Source: DASXMX01 sp036794395
GTDB lineage: Bacteria > Planctomycetota > Phycisphaerae > Tepidisphaerales > Tepidisphaeraceae
Length of the DNA stretch: 22,577 bases
Assembly (NCBI GenBank): GCA_036794395.1
Contig: DAIRGS010000100.1
Coordinates: 1 to 22,577 of the forward strand
Direction of reading: 5' to 3'
Shown: positions 1 through 7,669 of the stretch, in pieces
Layout: each line of letters starts with the position of its first letter
Numbering within the stretch: position 1 is the first letter of the stretch
Translations under genes and position numbers: made by a program
Notes under the pieces: generated by a model
Databases searched by the model: none
Seen by the model: only the letters and a program-made list of their open reading frames with translations
Told to the model about the DNA's origin: nothing

Positions 1-203
1 CGATAGACCCAGCGCATGCAGCCGCCCGAATTCATCCCCCCCACCCATATCAAAAGCTGCCGCCATCGCCCCAATATACCGCACACCGCACGTCAGCGCT
101 TCGCGCCTCCCGTTTCGTCATTCGAATTTCGAGCTTCGGATTTGATTCGAATTTCGAATTTCGTCATTCGAATTTCGCATCCCGCTCAGCACATTCTTAA
201 ATA
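1..203. other. Left-edge non-coding stretch
   Basis: I see no convincing gene here. The stretch lies downstream of the sulfatase stop. On the minus strand a short open frame starting near position 66 runs off the left edge with several in-frame ATGs. It could be the first twenty or so codons of a neighbouring gene, but it is too short to judge. Positions 113-177 hold the AT-rich repeat listed separately. Confidence 0.4.
113..177. repeat. TTCGAATTTCG-type short repeats
   Basis: A 19-nt direct repeat (TTTCGTCATTCGAATTTCG) occurs at 113-131 and again at 159-177, with further ATTCGAATTTCG units at 145-163. The unit is nearly self-complementary (TTCGAA core). It lies in the 3' flank of the sulfatase gene. 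It resembles low-complexity intergenic repeats and no function can be assigned. Confidence 0.7.
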
Positions 204-1679
204 TCATTCCCCCGCACTGCTCCTCCCACTCTTCTCAAACCCACCCAAAACCTTCTTCAACTCCAGCACAATCTCCGGATGCTTCTCATACAAATTCACC
301 TTCTCCCCTGGATCATCCTGAATATTGTAAAGTTGCACCGGCGGCGCATCGACGGGCGCTTTTGCCTCCGGCAACGTCCACCCACCCGACCCCCGCGCCA
401 TAATCAATTTCCACGGCCCCTGCTTAATGGCAAAAAACCCATCATTCGAATGCATCACCACTGCCGGCCGCAGCGGCGCATCAGGTATTCCCAGCAGCAG
501 CGGCAACAGGCTGAAACTATCCTCTGCCGCCCCATGCGGTACTTCAGCTTTCACCAGCTCGCAACTCGTCGCAAACAAATCCACCAGCGAAACCGTCCGA
601 TCGCACGCGCTCCCCGCCGCGATATGCCCTGGCCACCTCGCCACAAACGGGATGTGATGCCCGCCATCCCAGGCATCCGATTTCTGCCCGCGGAAGTCGG
701 CGTTTGCCTTATGCCCGTACTTCTCCTCAAGGTGCAAGGGCTCGGAGTGTGCGCCGTTATCGCTCGTCACCATCACCAGCGTATTGGCCGCCATTCCGTT
801 TCGCGCAATCGCATCGAGAATTTGCCCCACGCTCCAATCCACCTCCAGCACAAAATCGCCATAGTTCCCCGCCCCGCTCTTGCCCACAAACTCCGCCCGA
901 GGCATGTGCGGCGTATGCGGGCCGGTCAGCGGAACGTACAAAAACAAAGGCTTCCCATCCTTCGCCCGCCCATCCAGCCATGCCGTCGCGTGCTTCGTCA
1001 CTTCCAGCAATGTCGTCCCATGTGCAAAACTCGCCCCCGTCGGCCCCGCCCGGTAATAGGCCGGCCTGGGCGAATCGGCGACTTGTCGATTCACCGCCTC
1101 CGTCGCCTTCCCATTTTCCATGTACAAATACGGCGGCATATCCAGCGACGCCGGGATAATGAACGAATAATCAAACCCATGCGTATTCGGACCGTCCGTC
1201 ACCGCCTTCGTAAAGTCCACATTCCTTGCCGACGCGGCCCCGATGCTGCCCGCCTTCTGCTCCCATCCCAACCCAAGATGCCACTTCCCCACGCAAGCCG
1301 TCTCATATCCATGCAATTGAAGCAGCCCCGCCACCGTCATCCGCCCCGGCTCAAGCAACGGCTCCGAATACCCGTTCAAAACCCCCTTCTTCAACCGGCT
1401 CCGCCACGCATACCGCCCCGTCATGATCCCATACCTCGTCGGCGTGCAAACCGCCGACCCGCTGTGCGCATCGGTAAACCGCACCCCCTCCCGCGCCAGC
1501 CCATCAATGTGTGCCGTCTGGATTTTCGATCCCCCGTTGAAGCACGACACATCCCCGTACCCCAAATCATCCGCCAAAATATACACCACATTCGGCGGCC
1601 CCTCCGCCGCCCCCGCAACCATCGGCGCCGTCCCAAACAACCCAAACAACACGGTCAAAATGCACGCAAGTCGCCACAT
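204..1679 (-). CDS. Secreted sulfatase (arylsulfatase family)
   Basis: This is a 491-residue member of the formylglycine-dependent sulfatases, which hydrolyse sulfate esters, in planctomycetes often on sulfated polysaccharides. A signal peptide covers about residues 1-24, so the enzyme is probably periplasmic or secreted. The metal-binding Asp pair is seen in LADDLGYGD (D37, D38). The core signature C78-T-P-T-R82 has the Cys that an anaerobic- or FGE-type enzyme converts to formylglycine. GKWHLG (131-136), PHTPH (254-258) and TSDNGA (305-310) are the other conserved active-site segments. The length is normal for the family. The ATG start has a GGAGG ribosome site five bases upstream. The gene stands alone, with no maturase or second sulfatase in the window. 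The substrate cannot be read from sequence; the family call is secure. Confidence 0.93.
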   Translation of the reverse strand: MWRLACILTVLFGLFGTAPMVAGAAEGPPNVVYILADDLGYGDVSCFNGGSKIQTAHIDGLAREGVRFTDAHSGSAVCTPTRYGIMTGRYAWRSRLKKGVLNGYSEPLLEPGRMTVAGLLQLHGYETACVGKWHLGLGWEQKAGSIGAASARNVDFTKAVTDGPNTHGFDYSFIIPASLDMPPYLYMENGKATEAVNRQVADSPRPAYYRAGPTGASFAHGTTLLEVTKHATAWLDGRAKDGKPLFLYVPLTGPHTPHMPRAEFVGKSGAGNYGDFVLEVDWSVGQILDAIARNGMAANTLVMVTSDNGAHSEPLHLEEKYGHKANADFRGQKSDAWDGGHHIPFVARWPGHIAAGSACDRTVSLVDLFATSCELVKAEVPHGAAEDSFSLLPLLLGIPDAPLRPAVVMHSNDGFFAIKQGPWKLIMARGSGGWTLPEAKAPVDAPPVQLYNIQDDPGEKVNLYEKHPEIVLELKKVLGGFEKSGRSSAGE

Positions 1680-1749
1680 CAGTGCCTCCGCTGTTCCGCC
1701 AATTCCGCTTTCCGCGTGAGAATGATTTCCGGATCAGCTTGAAAGAATC

Positions 1750-1882
1750 TAACCGCAGATTGCGCAGATGGCCGCAGATAAATGCAAGAATTCGAACGTA
1801 TTGCGAACAATTTGCATACGTTCGCGTGCAAGCCTCCGCTGTGCTTGTCTTCATCTGCGGCCATCTGCGTCATCTGCGGCTA
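1750..1882. repeat. Palindromic CCGCAGATG-type intergenic element
   Basis: This 133-bp imperfect inverted repeat lies between the sulfatase and AsmA-like genes. The left end reads TAACCGCAGATTGCGCAGATGG and the right end, reverse complemented, reads TAGCCGCAGATGACGCAGATGG, so the arms match over more than 25 bases with few differences. A second, perfect 9-bp hairpin (CGAACGTAT at 1793-1801 with ATACGTTCG at 1816-1824) sits inside. Both ends carry a TA dinucleotide, as expected for an element that targets TA. Just beyond it, CTCCGTG occurs three times at 1896-1919. It encodes nothing and is best read as a miniature inverted-repeat element. The 252-bp gap 1680-1931 contains nothing else I can identify. 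Confidence 0.65.
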
Positions 1883-1931
1883 AATCTCTTTTCCTCTCCG
1901 TGCCCTCCGTGCCTCCGTGGTGCAACCTCTT

Positions 1932-4900
1932 CTATTTCTTCTTTTTCTTCTTCGTCGCCTGATCCAGCAAATCACCAATCGCCTTCAGCGGATCATTCTC
2001 CCCCGGCTGCGTTGTGCCGCCGTTCTTAGGATCCGTCTTTCCCCCCAGTATCCCGGGCACCAGATTTCCCAGGTTCTTTCCAGCCGAATCTGCAACCAGC
2101 TTATTAAAGTCGAACGAAAACTGCGGCTTATCGATCGTCCCAGTCATCGGGATTTGAATCCCATCGGGCAAAGCCGCCGCCACTTCCTTTGGCGCCCCCT
2201 TGATCCCAAACAATTTCCACGGCAAATCAATCGTGAGCGGCAGCAGTTCCTTATCCGATAGCCGCACCTTCCCATACATCTTGAGCGGCCTCTGATTCTG
2301 CCCGATCGTCATCGTCAGATCCTGATCCGCGATCCCCTGACTAATCATGATCCTCCACTTCGGAATGTCGCCTCGAATGCTGTCCTTATCGAACCGCGCA
2401 ACCGTCGAAAGCTTCTCAATCAATCCGTTCACCACGCTCAATTGCGCGATCGATAAATCCAGCGTAGCCGTCCCACTGTTCGTACCGGTTAATGTCGAAT
2501 CGAGCGGCAACCCCTCACAGTTCACCATCGTGATCGTCAAATACCCTGTTGCCTTGTCGGCTCCAACAAATATCGGATTGGCGAGAATCGTGCCTAACGA
2601 CCAGGCCGCGAATACAGGATTGAGCCCCGCGTTTTCGATGAGCCGCAAATTACCAACCGTCGTCAAAAGTGGAGTAGCGCCGCGAAGATCAACCTGCGAT
2701 CCCGCCAACGTAAGCTTCCCGCCGTTAAATCCCGCCGCCGGCGGCAAATTCTGGCCCGTCGGTTTATCCGCGTAGATAATCCGCGCAAACCCGCCTGCCA
2801 TCGTGATCGGCAGATCCAGCTTGGTCATCGCAACGCCCGCGCCCTCGAACGACTCCACCTCAAGTCGCCCGCTCATCGCCAGTTGCTGCACCGCTTCGTT
2901 GAACGGCTTACCTGCCGGATAGGCTCCTCGCACTTCAAACCGTTCCTGATGATTCCCCGCCGCCTTGGCATCAGACAATCGCTTCTGTAAATCCGCCGAT
3001 AGGAATGGCATCGCCAGGTTCAACAACCCGCCGGCGTCGTAGGTGAGATCCAAAGTGAAAACGTTGTCGATCCTTTGAGAAGCTCCTAGATCGACAATCC
3101 CCCCGTTAAGCGTCGCAACAAGTGATTTTGTATTTACAGCCTCAATCTTGAAATCTGTCAGTCCCAAACTGTTCTGGCTCTTCATTAGAGCACCGCGCCC
3201 GGTGATTCGAAATTGTCTTTCGGGATATGGCCGATTGTTTATGACCAAGTCACCGATCGTGATGTCTGTATTCGATATGAAGACGCCCTCGGCTGGTTTT
3301 GGATAACTTCCGACCGCGATATCCTCGCCGTGGGATACCGGGGCCGCTCCCGAGACATAGGCTGACCCCTCGACCTTCAAATTTATCGCTGCGATCGCGT
3401 ATTGGTTATTGCCCGATGTTAGCTGTAGGTCCGCGACCGTAACATGTGGCGTAAATCGAATGACGCCGTTGGAGGTGGACACGCCCAATTCTGCCGCGAG
3501 ACTGCCTTGGGTCACCTCTGTCGGTAGCTCTTTGAGCGGTTGAGTTCCCGCCGGCGCGGGCACTGCACCGCGAGGCAACTGTTGCCCCACCGACGCCAGC
3601 GCCGGCCCCGGCCGCATTGCCACCGTTGACGGCGCAACCGTCGCCGGCTTCGGCGAAGAAAACGACTTAATCAGCGCCTGCATCTTCGGCAGCGAAGGCA
3701 CCTTGGCTGTGATCGTCGCCTTCTTCAGCATGTCCACGGGCGACTCGCCTGGCTGGCCTCCCATGTTCAGTTCGACCATGGTCACATCCGCCGTGAACAA
3801 ATCCCCCGTCGCATGCACCTCCGGCGTCACTTTCGACAAGTCGTGATTCGCCTGCGCCTTCAATGCGATGGTGATCGATTGGTCTTTCAGTGGTGCGCTG
3901 GTCGAATTGCCCACCGTAATCTGCGTGATCGCCAGATCGCCCGTTACCGCAATTTGATCGCCTGTGGCCTGTGTCAGCACAACTTTTCCCGCGACCTTAC
4001 CGCTCTGAAATTCCAAGCCATTCGGATCCTTCACCGCCACCGCAGGTGCTGAAAACGCCTGGGCGATATCATTCAGTGCCTTGAGATTAGCCGCGATATC
4101 AATCCCACCCTGGGCCGTCGGGTTCCCCGTCTGCGGAAGCACCGCAACCACGTCCCCTTCAGCCGATTTTTGAACCGAGAACGTGCCCGCGCTGTCGCCC
4201 ACCTTCAACTGACTGATCCGAATCTCCCGTCCCGAAGGGCTCTCGGCATACTTCGCGTTGGTAACAAACGAAAACGTATCGTTCGTCAAAATCGGCCGAG
4301 CGCCCGGCCCATGTCCATGGGCCAGGTTCACGTTCGCGACCTCAACCGATGCGTCCGCCGTGCCGCTCCCTTTGATCAGATGCACGACGACCTGCCCCTG
4401 CGCCCGGCCGGTCAAATCGGCGGTGGTCGTCTTTCCCAGCAGCCCCATCACCGCGCCCACATCCAACCCGTTCAACTTAATCGTCTGATCCAGTTGTGAC
4501 GGAGTGGTTTGCAGAACATTATTCGCAATCGCGGCGATCGCCCCGTCCACATTCAGCGTCCCCGGCTTCTGTGTTCCAATCTGCGCCTCCGCCGAAAATG
4601 AATCCGTGATCGGCTGATTGATATCCGGAATCTTCACCGAAGCCTGCATATTCCGCAGGTAAACCGGCTGCGCCTGATGCGTCGCATCCTCATACGTAAT
4701 CCGCGCATTGCTTACGATCAGCTCCCCCGAAACGCCCGGCAGCTTGATTTCCCTGGCCGGCTCCGGTTTGCCCGATGCAGGCGCGGGAGCCGGCGCTTTG
4801 GGTTCAGTCCCAGCCGGCTGCGCGCTCTCCGATGCCTTCGCAAGATGCGCCCAGTTCAGCGACCCATCCGCCTCCCGGCTTACCAGCACATCCAAACCCT

Positions 4901-5321
4901 CGACTTTTGTCTGGCCAATGTTGTAATTCCCTCGAATGGCTGCCAGCAAACCAAGCTTGGTTTCAAAGTGTGGCAACTGAAGAATCTGCCGGTTGGAAGC
5001 GTCATTGATCACCACCCCGTCCACGCTGATCCCACTGAACCACCCGATCGACAAATCGCTGATTTCCAGTTTTCCGTTAATCCGGCTATTGACCTGTCCA
5101 ACCACGATCGATCGCCCCACCGATGAACTCACCAGCGTCGGCAAAAGTGCAACAAACAGAAACAAAATGAGGATCACAGCACCCACAATCCACGGCCACC
5201 TCCGTCGACGCTTCCGCCCCGCGACGCGCACCGGCGGCACGCTCCCAGGTGCCCCGCCGTCGGGCTTTTGGTCAGGTCGAATTTGGGGATCCCCTCCCGC
5301 CTCAGAATTGCGCTCGGTCAT
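1932..5321 (-). CDS. AsmA-like inner-membrane-anchored envelope protein
   Basis: This is an 1129-residue protein with a short, polar, Arg-rich cytoplasmic N-terminus, one transmembrane helix at about residues 43-64 and a very long periplasmic part. The segment after the helix (GKLEISDLSIGWFSG and the following GSLNWAHL region) has the pattern of AsmA/YhdP/TamB-type proteins, long beta-rich groove proteins implicated in lipid transport between membranes or outer-membrane assembly. A Pro/Ala-rich linker lies near residues 165-190 and again near the middle. The protein ends in a run of six lysines encoded by an A-rich tract. The ATG has GGGAG six bases upstream, and the gene begins 21 bases after the Nudix stop, so the two are probably co-transcribed. 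The stretch around 3000-3500 is less C-rich on the + strand than its surroundings. The AsmA assignment is by pattern; exact role unknown. Confidence 0.75.
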   Translation of the reverse strand: MTERNSEAGGDPQIRPDQKPDGGAPGSVPPVRVAGRKRRRRWPWIVGAVILILFLFVALLPTLVSSSVGRSIVVGQVNSRINGKLEISDLSIGWFSGISVDGVVINDASNRQILQLPHFETKLGLLAAIRGNYNIGQTKVEGLDVLVSREADGSLNWAHLAKASESAQPAGTEPKAPAPAPASGKPEPAREIKLPGVSGELIVSNARITYEDATHQAQPVYLRNMQASVKIPDINQPITDSFSAEAQIGTQKPGTLNVDGAIAAIANNVLQTTPSQLDQTIKLNGLDVGAVMGLLGKTTTADLTGRAQGQVVVHLIKGSGTADASVEVANVNLAHGHGPGARPILTNDTFSFVTNAKYAESPSGREIRISQLKVGDSAGTFSVQKSAEGDVVAVLPQTGNPTAQGGIDIAANLKALNDIAQAFSAPAVAVKDPNGLEFQSGKVAGKVVLTQATGDQIAVTGDLAITQITVGNSTSAPLKDQSITIALKAQANHDLSKVTPEVHATGDLFTADVTMVELNMGGQPGESPVDMLKKATITAKVPSLPKMQALIKSFSSPKPATVAPSTVAMRPGPALASVGQQLPRGAVPAPAGTQPLKELPTEVTQGSLAAELGVSTSNGVIRFTPHVTVADLQLTSGNNQYAIAAINLKVEGSAYVSGAAPVSHGEDIAVGSYPKPAEGVFISNTDITIGDLVINNRPYPERQFRITGRGALMKSQNSLGLTDFKIEAVNTKSLVATLNGGIVDLGASQRIDNVFTLDLTYDAGGLLNLAMPFLSADLQKRLSDAKAAGNHQERFEVRGAYPAGKPFNEAVQQLAMSGRLEVESFEGAGVAMTKLDLPITMAGGFARIIYADKPTGQNLPPAAGFNGGKLTLAGSQVDLRGATPLLTTVGNLRLIENAGLNPVFAAWSLGTILANPIFVGADKATGYLTITMVNCEGLPLDSTLTGTNSGTATLDLSIAQLSVVNGLIEKLSTVARFDKDSIRGDIPKWRIMISQGIADQDLTMTIGQNQRPLKMYGKVRLSDKELLPLTIDLPWKLFGIKGAPKEVAAALPDGIQIPMTGTIDKPQFSFDFNKLVADSAGKNLGNLVPGILGGKTDPKNGGTTQPGENDPLKAIGDLLDQATKKKKKK

Positions 5322-5342
5322 GACTTGCTCCCGCGTGCGAGC

Positions 5343-5822
5343 TCATCCCGTGACGGGGTCGGGCGACAAGCTGTCGCCCTCGGGCGTTCGGATCGAGCTC
5401 GCCAGTTTTTCTTCCGCCAATCGTAGAACGTGGCGCGCGTTCGCGTAAGTGGTTTGTCGCACCGCAAAATCAAAGGGGACAAAGGCAAACCCCTCATGCT
5501 CACTGCTCAACACGATGTCCTGGTCGGTCGCTTGGGTCTCGCCCAGGAAAAACACCACGCTTTTGCGGATAAGTCCCTTTTTGCGATCCCGAAAAAAGTA
5601 AGTGATCTCATGGCGAAAATCCGGCACGATGCGCGGGCCGGCAATGCCCGTTTCTTCTCTCAGCTCCCGCAATGCCGCGGCCAGATCATCTTCCCCGTTT
5701 TCCAAATGCCCCTTGGGGAAATCCCAATGCCGTCCGTAATCCAACAAAAGATACTCCCGCGCCCCAGTGTGTGGCCGCACGCGGAAAAGGACGAAGCCGG
5801 CAGATCGCTCGTTTCGAGCCAT
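5343..5822 (-). CDS. Nudix hydrolase, diadenosine-polyphosphate type
   Basis: This 159-residue Nudix protein is likely a bis(5'-nucleosyl)-tetraphosphatase or related pyrophosphohydrolase that clears dinucleoside polyphosphates in the cytoplasm. The Nudix box is complete at residues 38-60: G38, E44, R52-E53, E56-E57, G59 and I60 fit GX5EX7REUXEEXGU. The preceding HWDFPKGHLE is typical of the Ap4A-hydrolase branch. An in-frame GTG lies directly before the chosen ATG. The ribosome site is weak. The gene lies 44 bases after the DUF1328 gene and 21 bases before the AsmA-like gene, on the same strand. The last dozen residues (EGDSLSPDPVTG) are encoded within a palindrome (5361-5379), so the tail may be a recent extension. 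The exact substrate is uncertain. Confidence 0.88.
   Translation of the reverse strand: MARNERSAGFVLFRVRPHTGAREYLLLDYGRHWDFPKGHLENGEDDLAAALRELREETGIAGPRIVPDFRHEITYFFRDRKKGLIRKSVVFFLGETQATDQDIVLSSEHEGFAFVPFDFAVRQTTYANARHVLRLAEEKLASSIRTPEGDSLSPDPVTG
5361..5379. repeat. Short perfect hairpin in the Nudix 3' end
   Basis: GGGCGACA and TGTCGCCC form a perfect 8-bp stem around a three-base loop. It lies inside the last codons of the Nudix gene, about 40 bases before the AsmA-like start. It may be a dispersed repeat or an mRNA structure between the two cistrons. No T-run follows on the minus strand, so a terminator is unlikely. Confidence 0.6.
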
Positions 5823-5866
5823 CACCGGCTTCTAGCAATACCGTCCCACAGTTTCAAGTCAGCTCA

Positions 5867-6064
5867 TTAACCGACGCTCACCATCGTGAAATTGAGTATC
5901 AGCATGATGACCGCCAGAATCAGGAAAATGAACAGCAGCGCCCTTCCGACACTGGCACTTAAACCAGCGACGCCAGCCGATCCCATGGCCCAAGCCACCA
6001 TCGCGACAACAAAAAAGATAATCGCCCAGAGCAGCAACGATCCCAGTGTAATGACGGCGAGCAT
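5867..6064 (-). CDS. DUF1328 small membrane protein
   Basis: This 65-residue hydrophobic protein has two predicted transmembrane helices, roughly residues 6-27 and 39-60, with a Gly/Ala-rich connection (WAMGSAGVAGLSASVGRALLF). That is the pattern of the DUF1328 (YtjA/UPF0391) family, small inner-membrane proteins of unknown function found across bacteria and often linked to stress. I chose the ATG at 6064 because GAGGAG lies six bases upstream. An in-frame TTG two codons earlier would overlap that spacing. It precedes the Nudix gene by 44 bases on the same strand and could lead the transcript. Confidence 0.8.
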   Translation of the reverse strand: MLAVITLGSLLLWAIIFFVVAMVAWAMGSAGVAGLSASVGRALLFIFLILAVIMLILNFTMVSVG

Positions 6065-6203
6065 ATGCAACTCCTCAAAAACCGGCTGGCCAAAGCCACC
6101 GAATGACTTTATCTATTTGCCTCCGCACCACGCGTCGGCCATTGGCGAGGTAGTCGAGCAAACTCCGTGCCGATTAGGGCCGACTTCAGAGATGGCAAGT
6201 AAC

Positions 6204-6383
6204 TAGCCCGTATTATTCACCGCAGAGGCGCAGAGGACGCAGAGAATTCAGAAGCAGCAAGAGCTTACATGCAAAAACGCAAAGGAGTTTGTCTCGCACG
6301 TTGCGCAGCTCATATGTCTTATTTCTCTGGCGTTTTCTCTGCGATCTCTGCGGCTCCGCGGTGAATCTGAATTTTCCGGGCTA
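6204..6383. mobile_element. Palindromic MITE-like element, copy A
   Basis: This 180-bp non-coding element begins TAGCCCG and ends CGGGCTA, a perfect terminal inverted repeat, and the imperfect complementarity continues inward for about 40 bases (ATTCACCGC, CGCAGAG and TTCAG blocks). It is clearly homologous along its length to 14531-14708. For example, both contain GTTTGTC followed after one variable base by GCACGTTGCGC. The outer TA at each end suggests TA target-site duplication, as with IS630/Tc1-type transposition. That link is inference, since no transposase is present. Its right terminus coincides with the stop codon of the neighbouring gene (6381-6383). The gap 6065-6203 beside it holds only the upstream region of the DUF1328 gene. 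Confidence 0.75.
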
Positions 6384-7049
6384 TCGCTGAATCGTCGGCC
6401 AAAGCGCTGCCGTGCATAGCCGGTGCCCAATCCGATCCAGAATCGGCACGCTCCGAACATGCCGAAACCCCGCCAATACCTCTTTCAATGCCAGAACATC
6501 TTCAAACAGCTCCAAGTCCTTGGCAAGAATGTCCGCCGACTCGGTAAAAACCAACAGCACCAGCGCCGCCTCATGGATCAGCGGCTCGGCTTCCATCTTC
6601 CGAAGATCGGCCACAACACTTTGACGCCATTGCGCCCCATATCCCCGATGCCGCGCCCCACCCTCGCGAAACTGGCACGCCACTTTAACTTCCAGCCACA
6701 ATGCATCAGCCGCCGCACAATAATCGATGCTTGCCCCGCCGTCCGCCAAGGTAAACAAGTTCGCCTCTGGTGGGTTTGCCGGCTGAAGCGCCCGCCCCTT
6801 TGGCGTAAGCACCAGATCGCATCGCGCTCGATGGCTCAACTTGCGCCCCTGCGTCGAAGGATAATGCCCCTCGCGCGCCACCTCATAGCGACCTGCCAAT
6901 CGCTCGGCCAACAGCGCCTGAAGCAGCCGCTCATCCTTGGCATCCAGGCCATAAACTGCCTGCTCCAACCGCAGATCCGCCTCGGCCGCAGTCAGGGCTT
7001 CCCCCAGATGATCGGCGACAGTCGAAAAATCCCACTTCAACGATGACAT
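6381..7049 (-). CDS. Hypothetical protein, PD-(D/E)XK nuclease-like signature
   Basis: I do not recognise this 222-residue protein by family. It contains RCDLVL (D78) followed about forty residues later by LWLEVKVACQF (E120, K122). The D...ExK spacing, with hydrophobic strands on either side, is the hallmark of the PD-(D/E)XK nuclease fold. A candidate N-terminal acidic helix residue is E40 (KDERLLQALL). A later helix carries R143 and K151. There is no signal peptide or transmembrane segment, so it is probably cytoplasmic. It is transcribed away from ybeY with 68 bases between them, and no restriction or CRISPR partner is adjacent. Its TAG stop is the outer edge of the MITE-like copy A. A nuclease role is inference; a housekeeping DNA-processing or an orphan defence function are both possible. 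Confidence 0.6.
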   Translation of the reverse strand: MSSLKWDFSTVADHLGEALTAAEADLRLEQAVYGLDAKDERLLQALLAERLAGRYEVAREGHYPSTQGRKLSHRARCDLVLTPKGRALQPANPPEANLFTLADGGASIDYCAAADALWLEVKVACQFREGGARHRGYGAQWRQSVVADLRKMEAEPLIHEAALVLLVFTESADILAKDLELFEDVLALKEVLAGFRHVRSVPILDRIGHRLCTAALWPTIQR

Positions 7050-7117
7050 GACAATGATTCATCTCCCCCTCCGCGCAACTTGCACATTTCACTCCAAGCG
7101 TCAACCATTCGATTTAG

Positions 7118-7669
7118 ATGTCCACTCCGTCCATCAGACTGACGCGTCATTCCCACCACCGGAAATCCCCCAGGCGCCCCCTGCATCTTCAAATAACAGC
7201 AAACGTCGGCAAGCAATACGTCTCCTATGTTCGAAGCCACCTGATCGCCGCGCACCGGGTACTTCACCCCGCGCTAATTGACCTGTCCCTCGCCTTCGTC
7301 GGCGATGCCGAAATGTCGAGGCTGCATGAACAGTTCATGTCAATCGCCGGGCCGACCGATGTTCTGACCTTTCCCCTTGAAGAAGGAGCCGGAGGGAGAA
7401 TAATCGCCGGCGAAGTGGTCATCTGCGTTCCGGAAGCCCGCCGTCAATCCCGTAAAATGGGCACTGCCATCGAACGTGAATTACTGCTCTATGCCCTGCA
7501 CGGCATGTTGCACCTTTGCGGCTTCGACGATAGAACCGCTGCGGGATATCAAGGCATGCACCGGATCGAGGATCAGATACTCAAGCGGCTTGGAGTGGGC
7601 CCGGTCTTCGTTCCTCAAACGGCCGGTCGCGGGAACCATCGACGTGCTGATTGGACCGGAGTGAAATGA
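7118..7669 (+). CDS. ybeY: Endoribonuclease YbeY (rRNA maturation factor)
   Basis: This 183-residue protein is YbeY, a metal-dependent single-strand endoribonuclease needed for 16S rRNA 3'-end maturation and ribosome quality control. The hallmark is HGMLHLCGFDD: H128 and H132 are the first two zinc ligands, but the position of the usual third His (residue 138) is Asp. Upstream, PTDVLTFPLEE (79-89) and AGEVVICVPEA (97-107) are the other conserved YbeY segments. The N-terminus is about twenty residues longer than usual and very basic; no better in-frame start is visible before the conserved region, and no strong ribosome site precedes the ATG. The stop overlaps the start of the CNNM/CorC gene, the familiar ybeY-corC pairing, although the phoH-type partner is missing here. 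Confidence 0.92.
   Translation: MSTPSIRLTRHSHHRKSPRRPLHLQITANVGKQYVSYVRSHLIAAHRVLHPALIDLSLAFVGDAEMSRLHEQFMSIAGPTDVLTFPLEEGAGGRIIAGEVVICVPEARRQSRKMGTAIERELLLYALHGMLHLCGFDDRTAAGYQGMHRIEDQILKRLGVGPVFVPQTAGRGNHRRADWTGVK

Noticed and set aside
113..177. CRISPR-like array
   Set aside because: The repeats are short, irregular and AT-rich, with no regular spacers and no cas genes.
279..1742. Long + strand open frame opposite the sulfatase
   Set aside because: It is Arg/Pro/His-rich with no recognisable domain and is fully explained as the antisense of a gene with clear sulfatase motifs.
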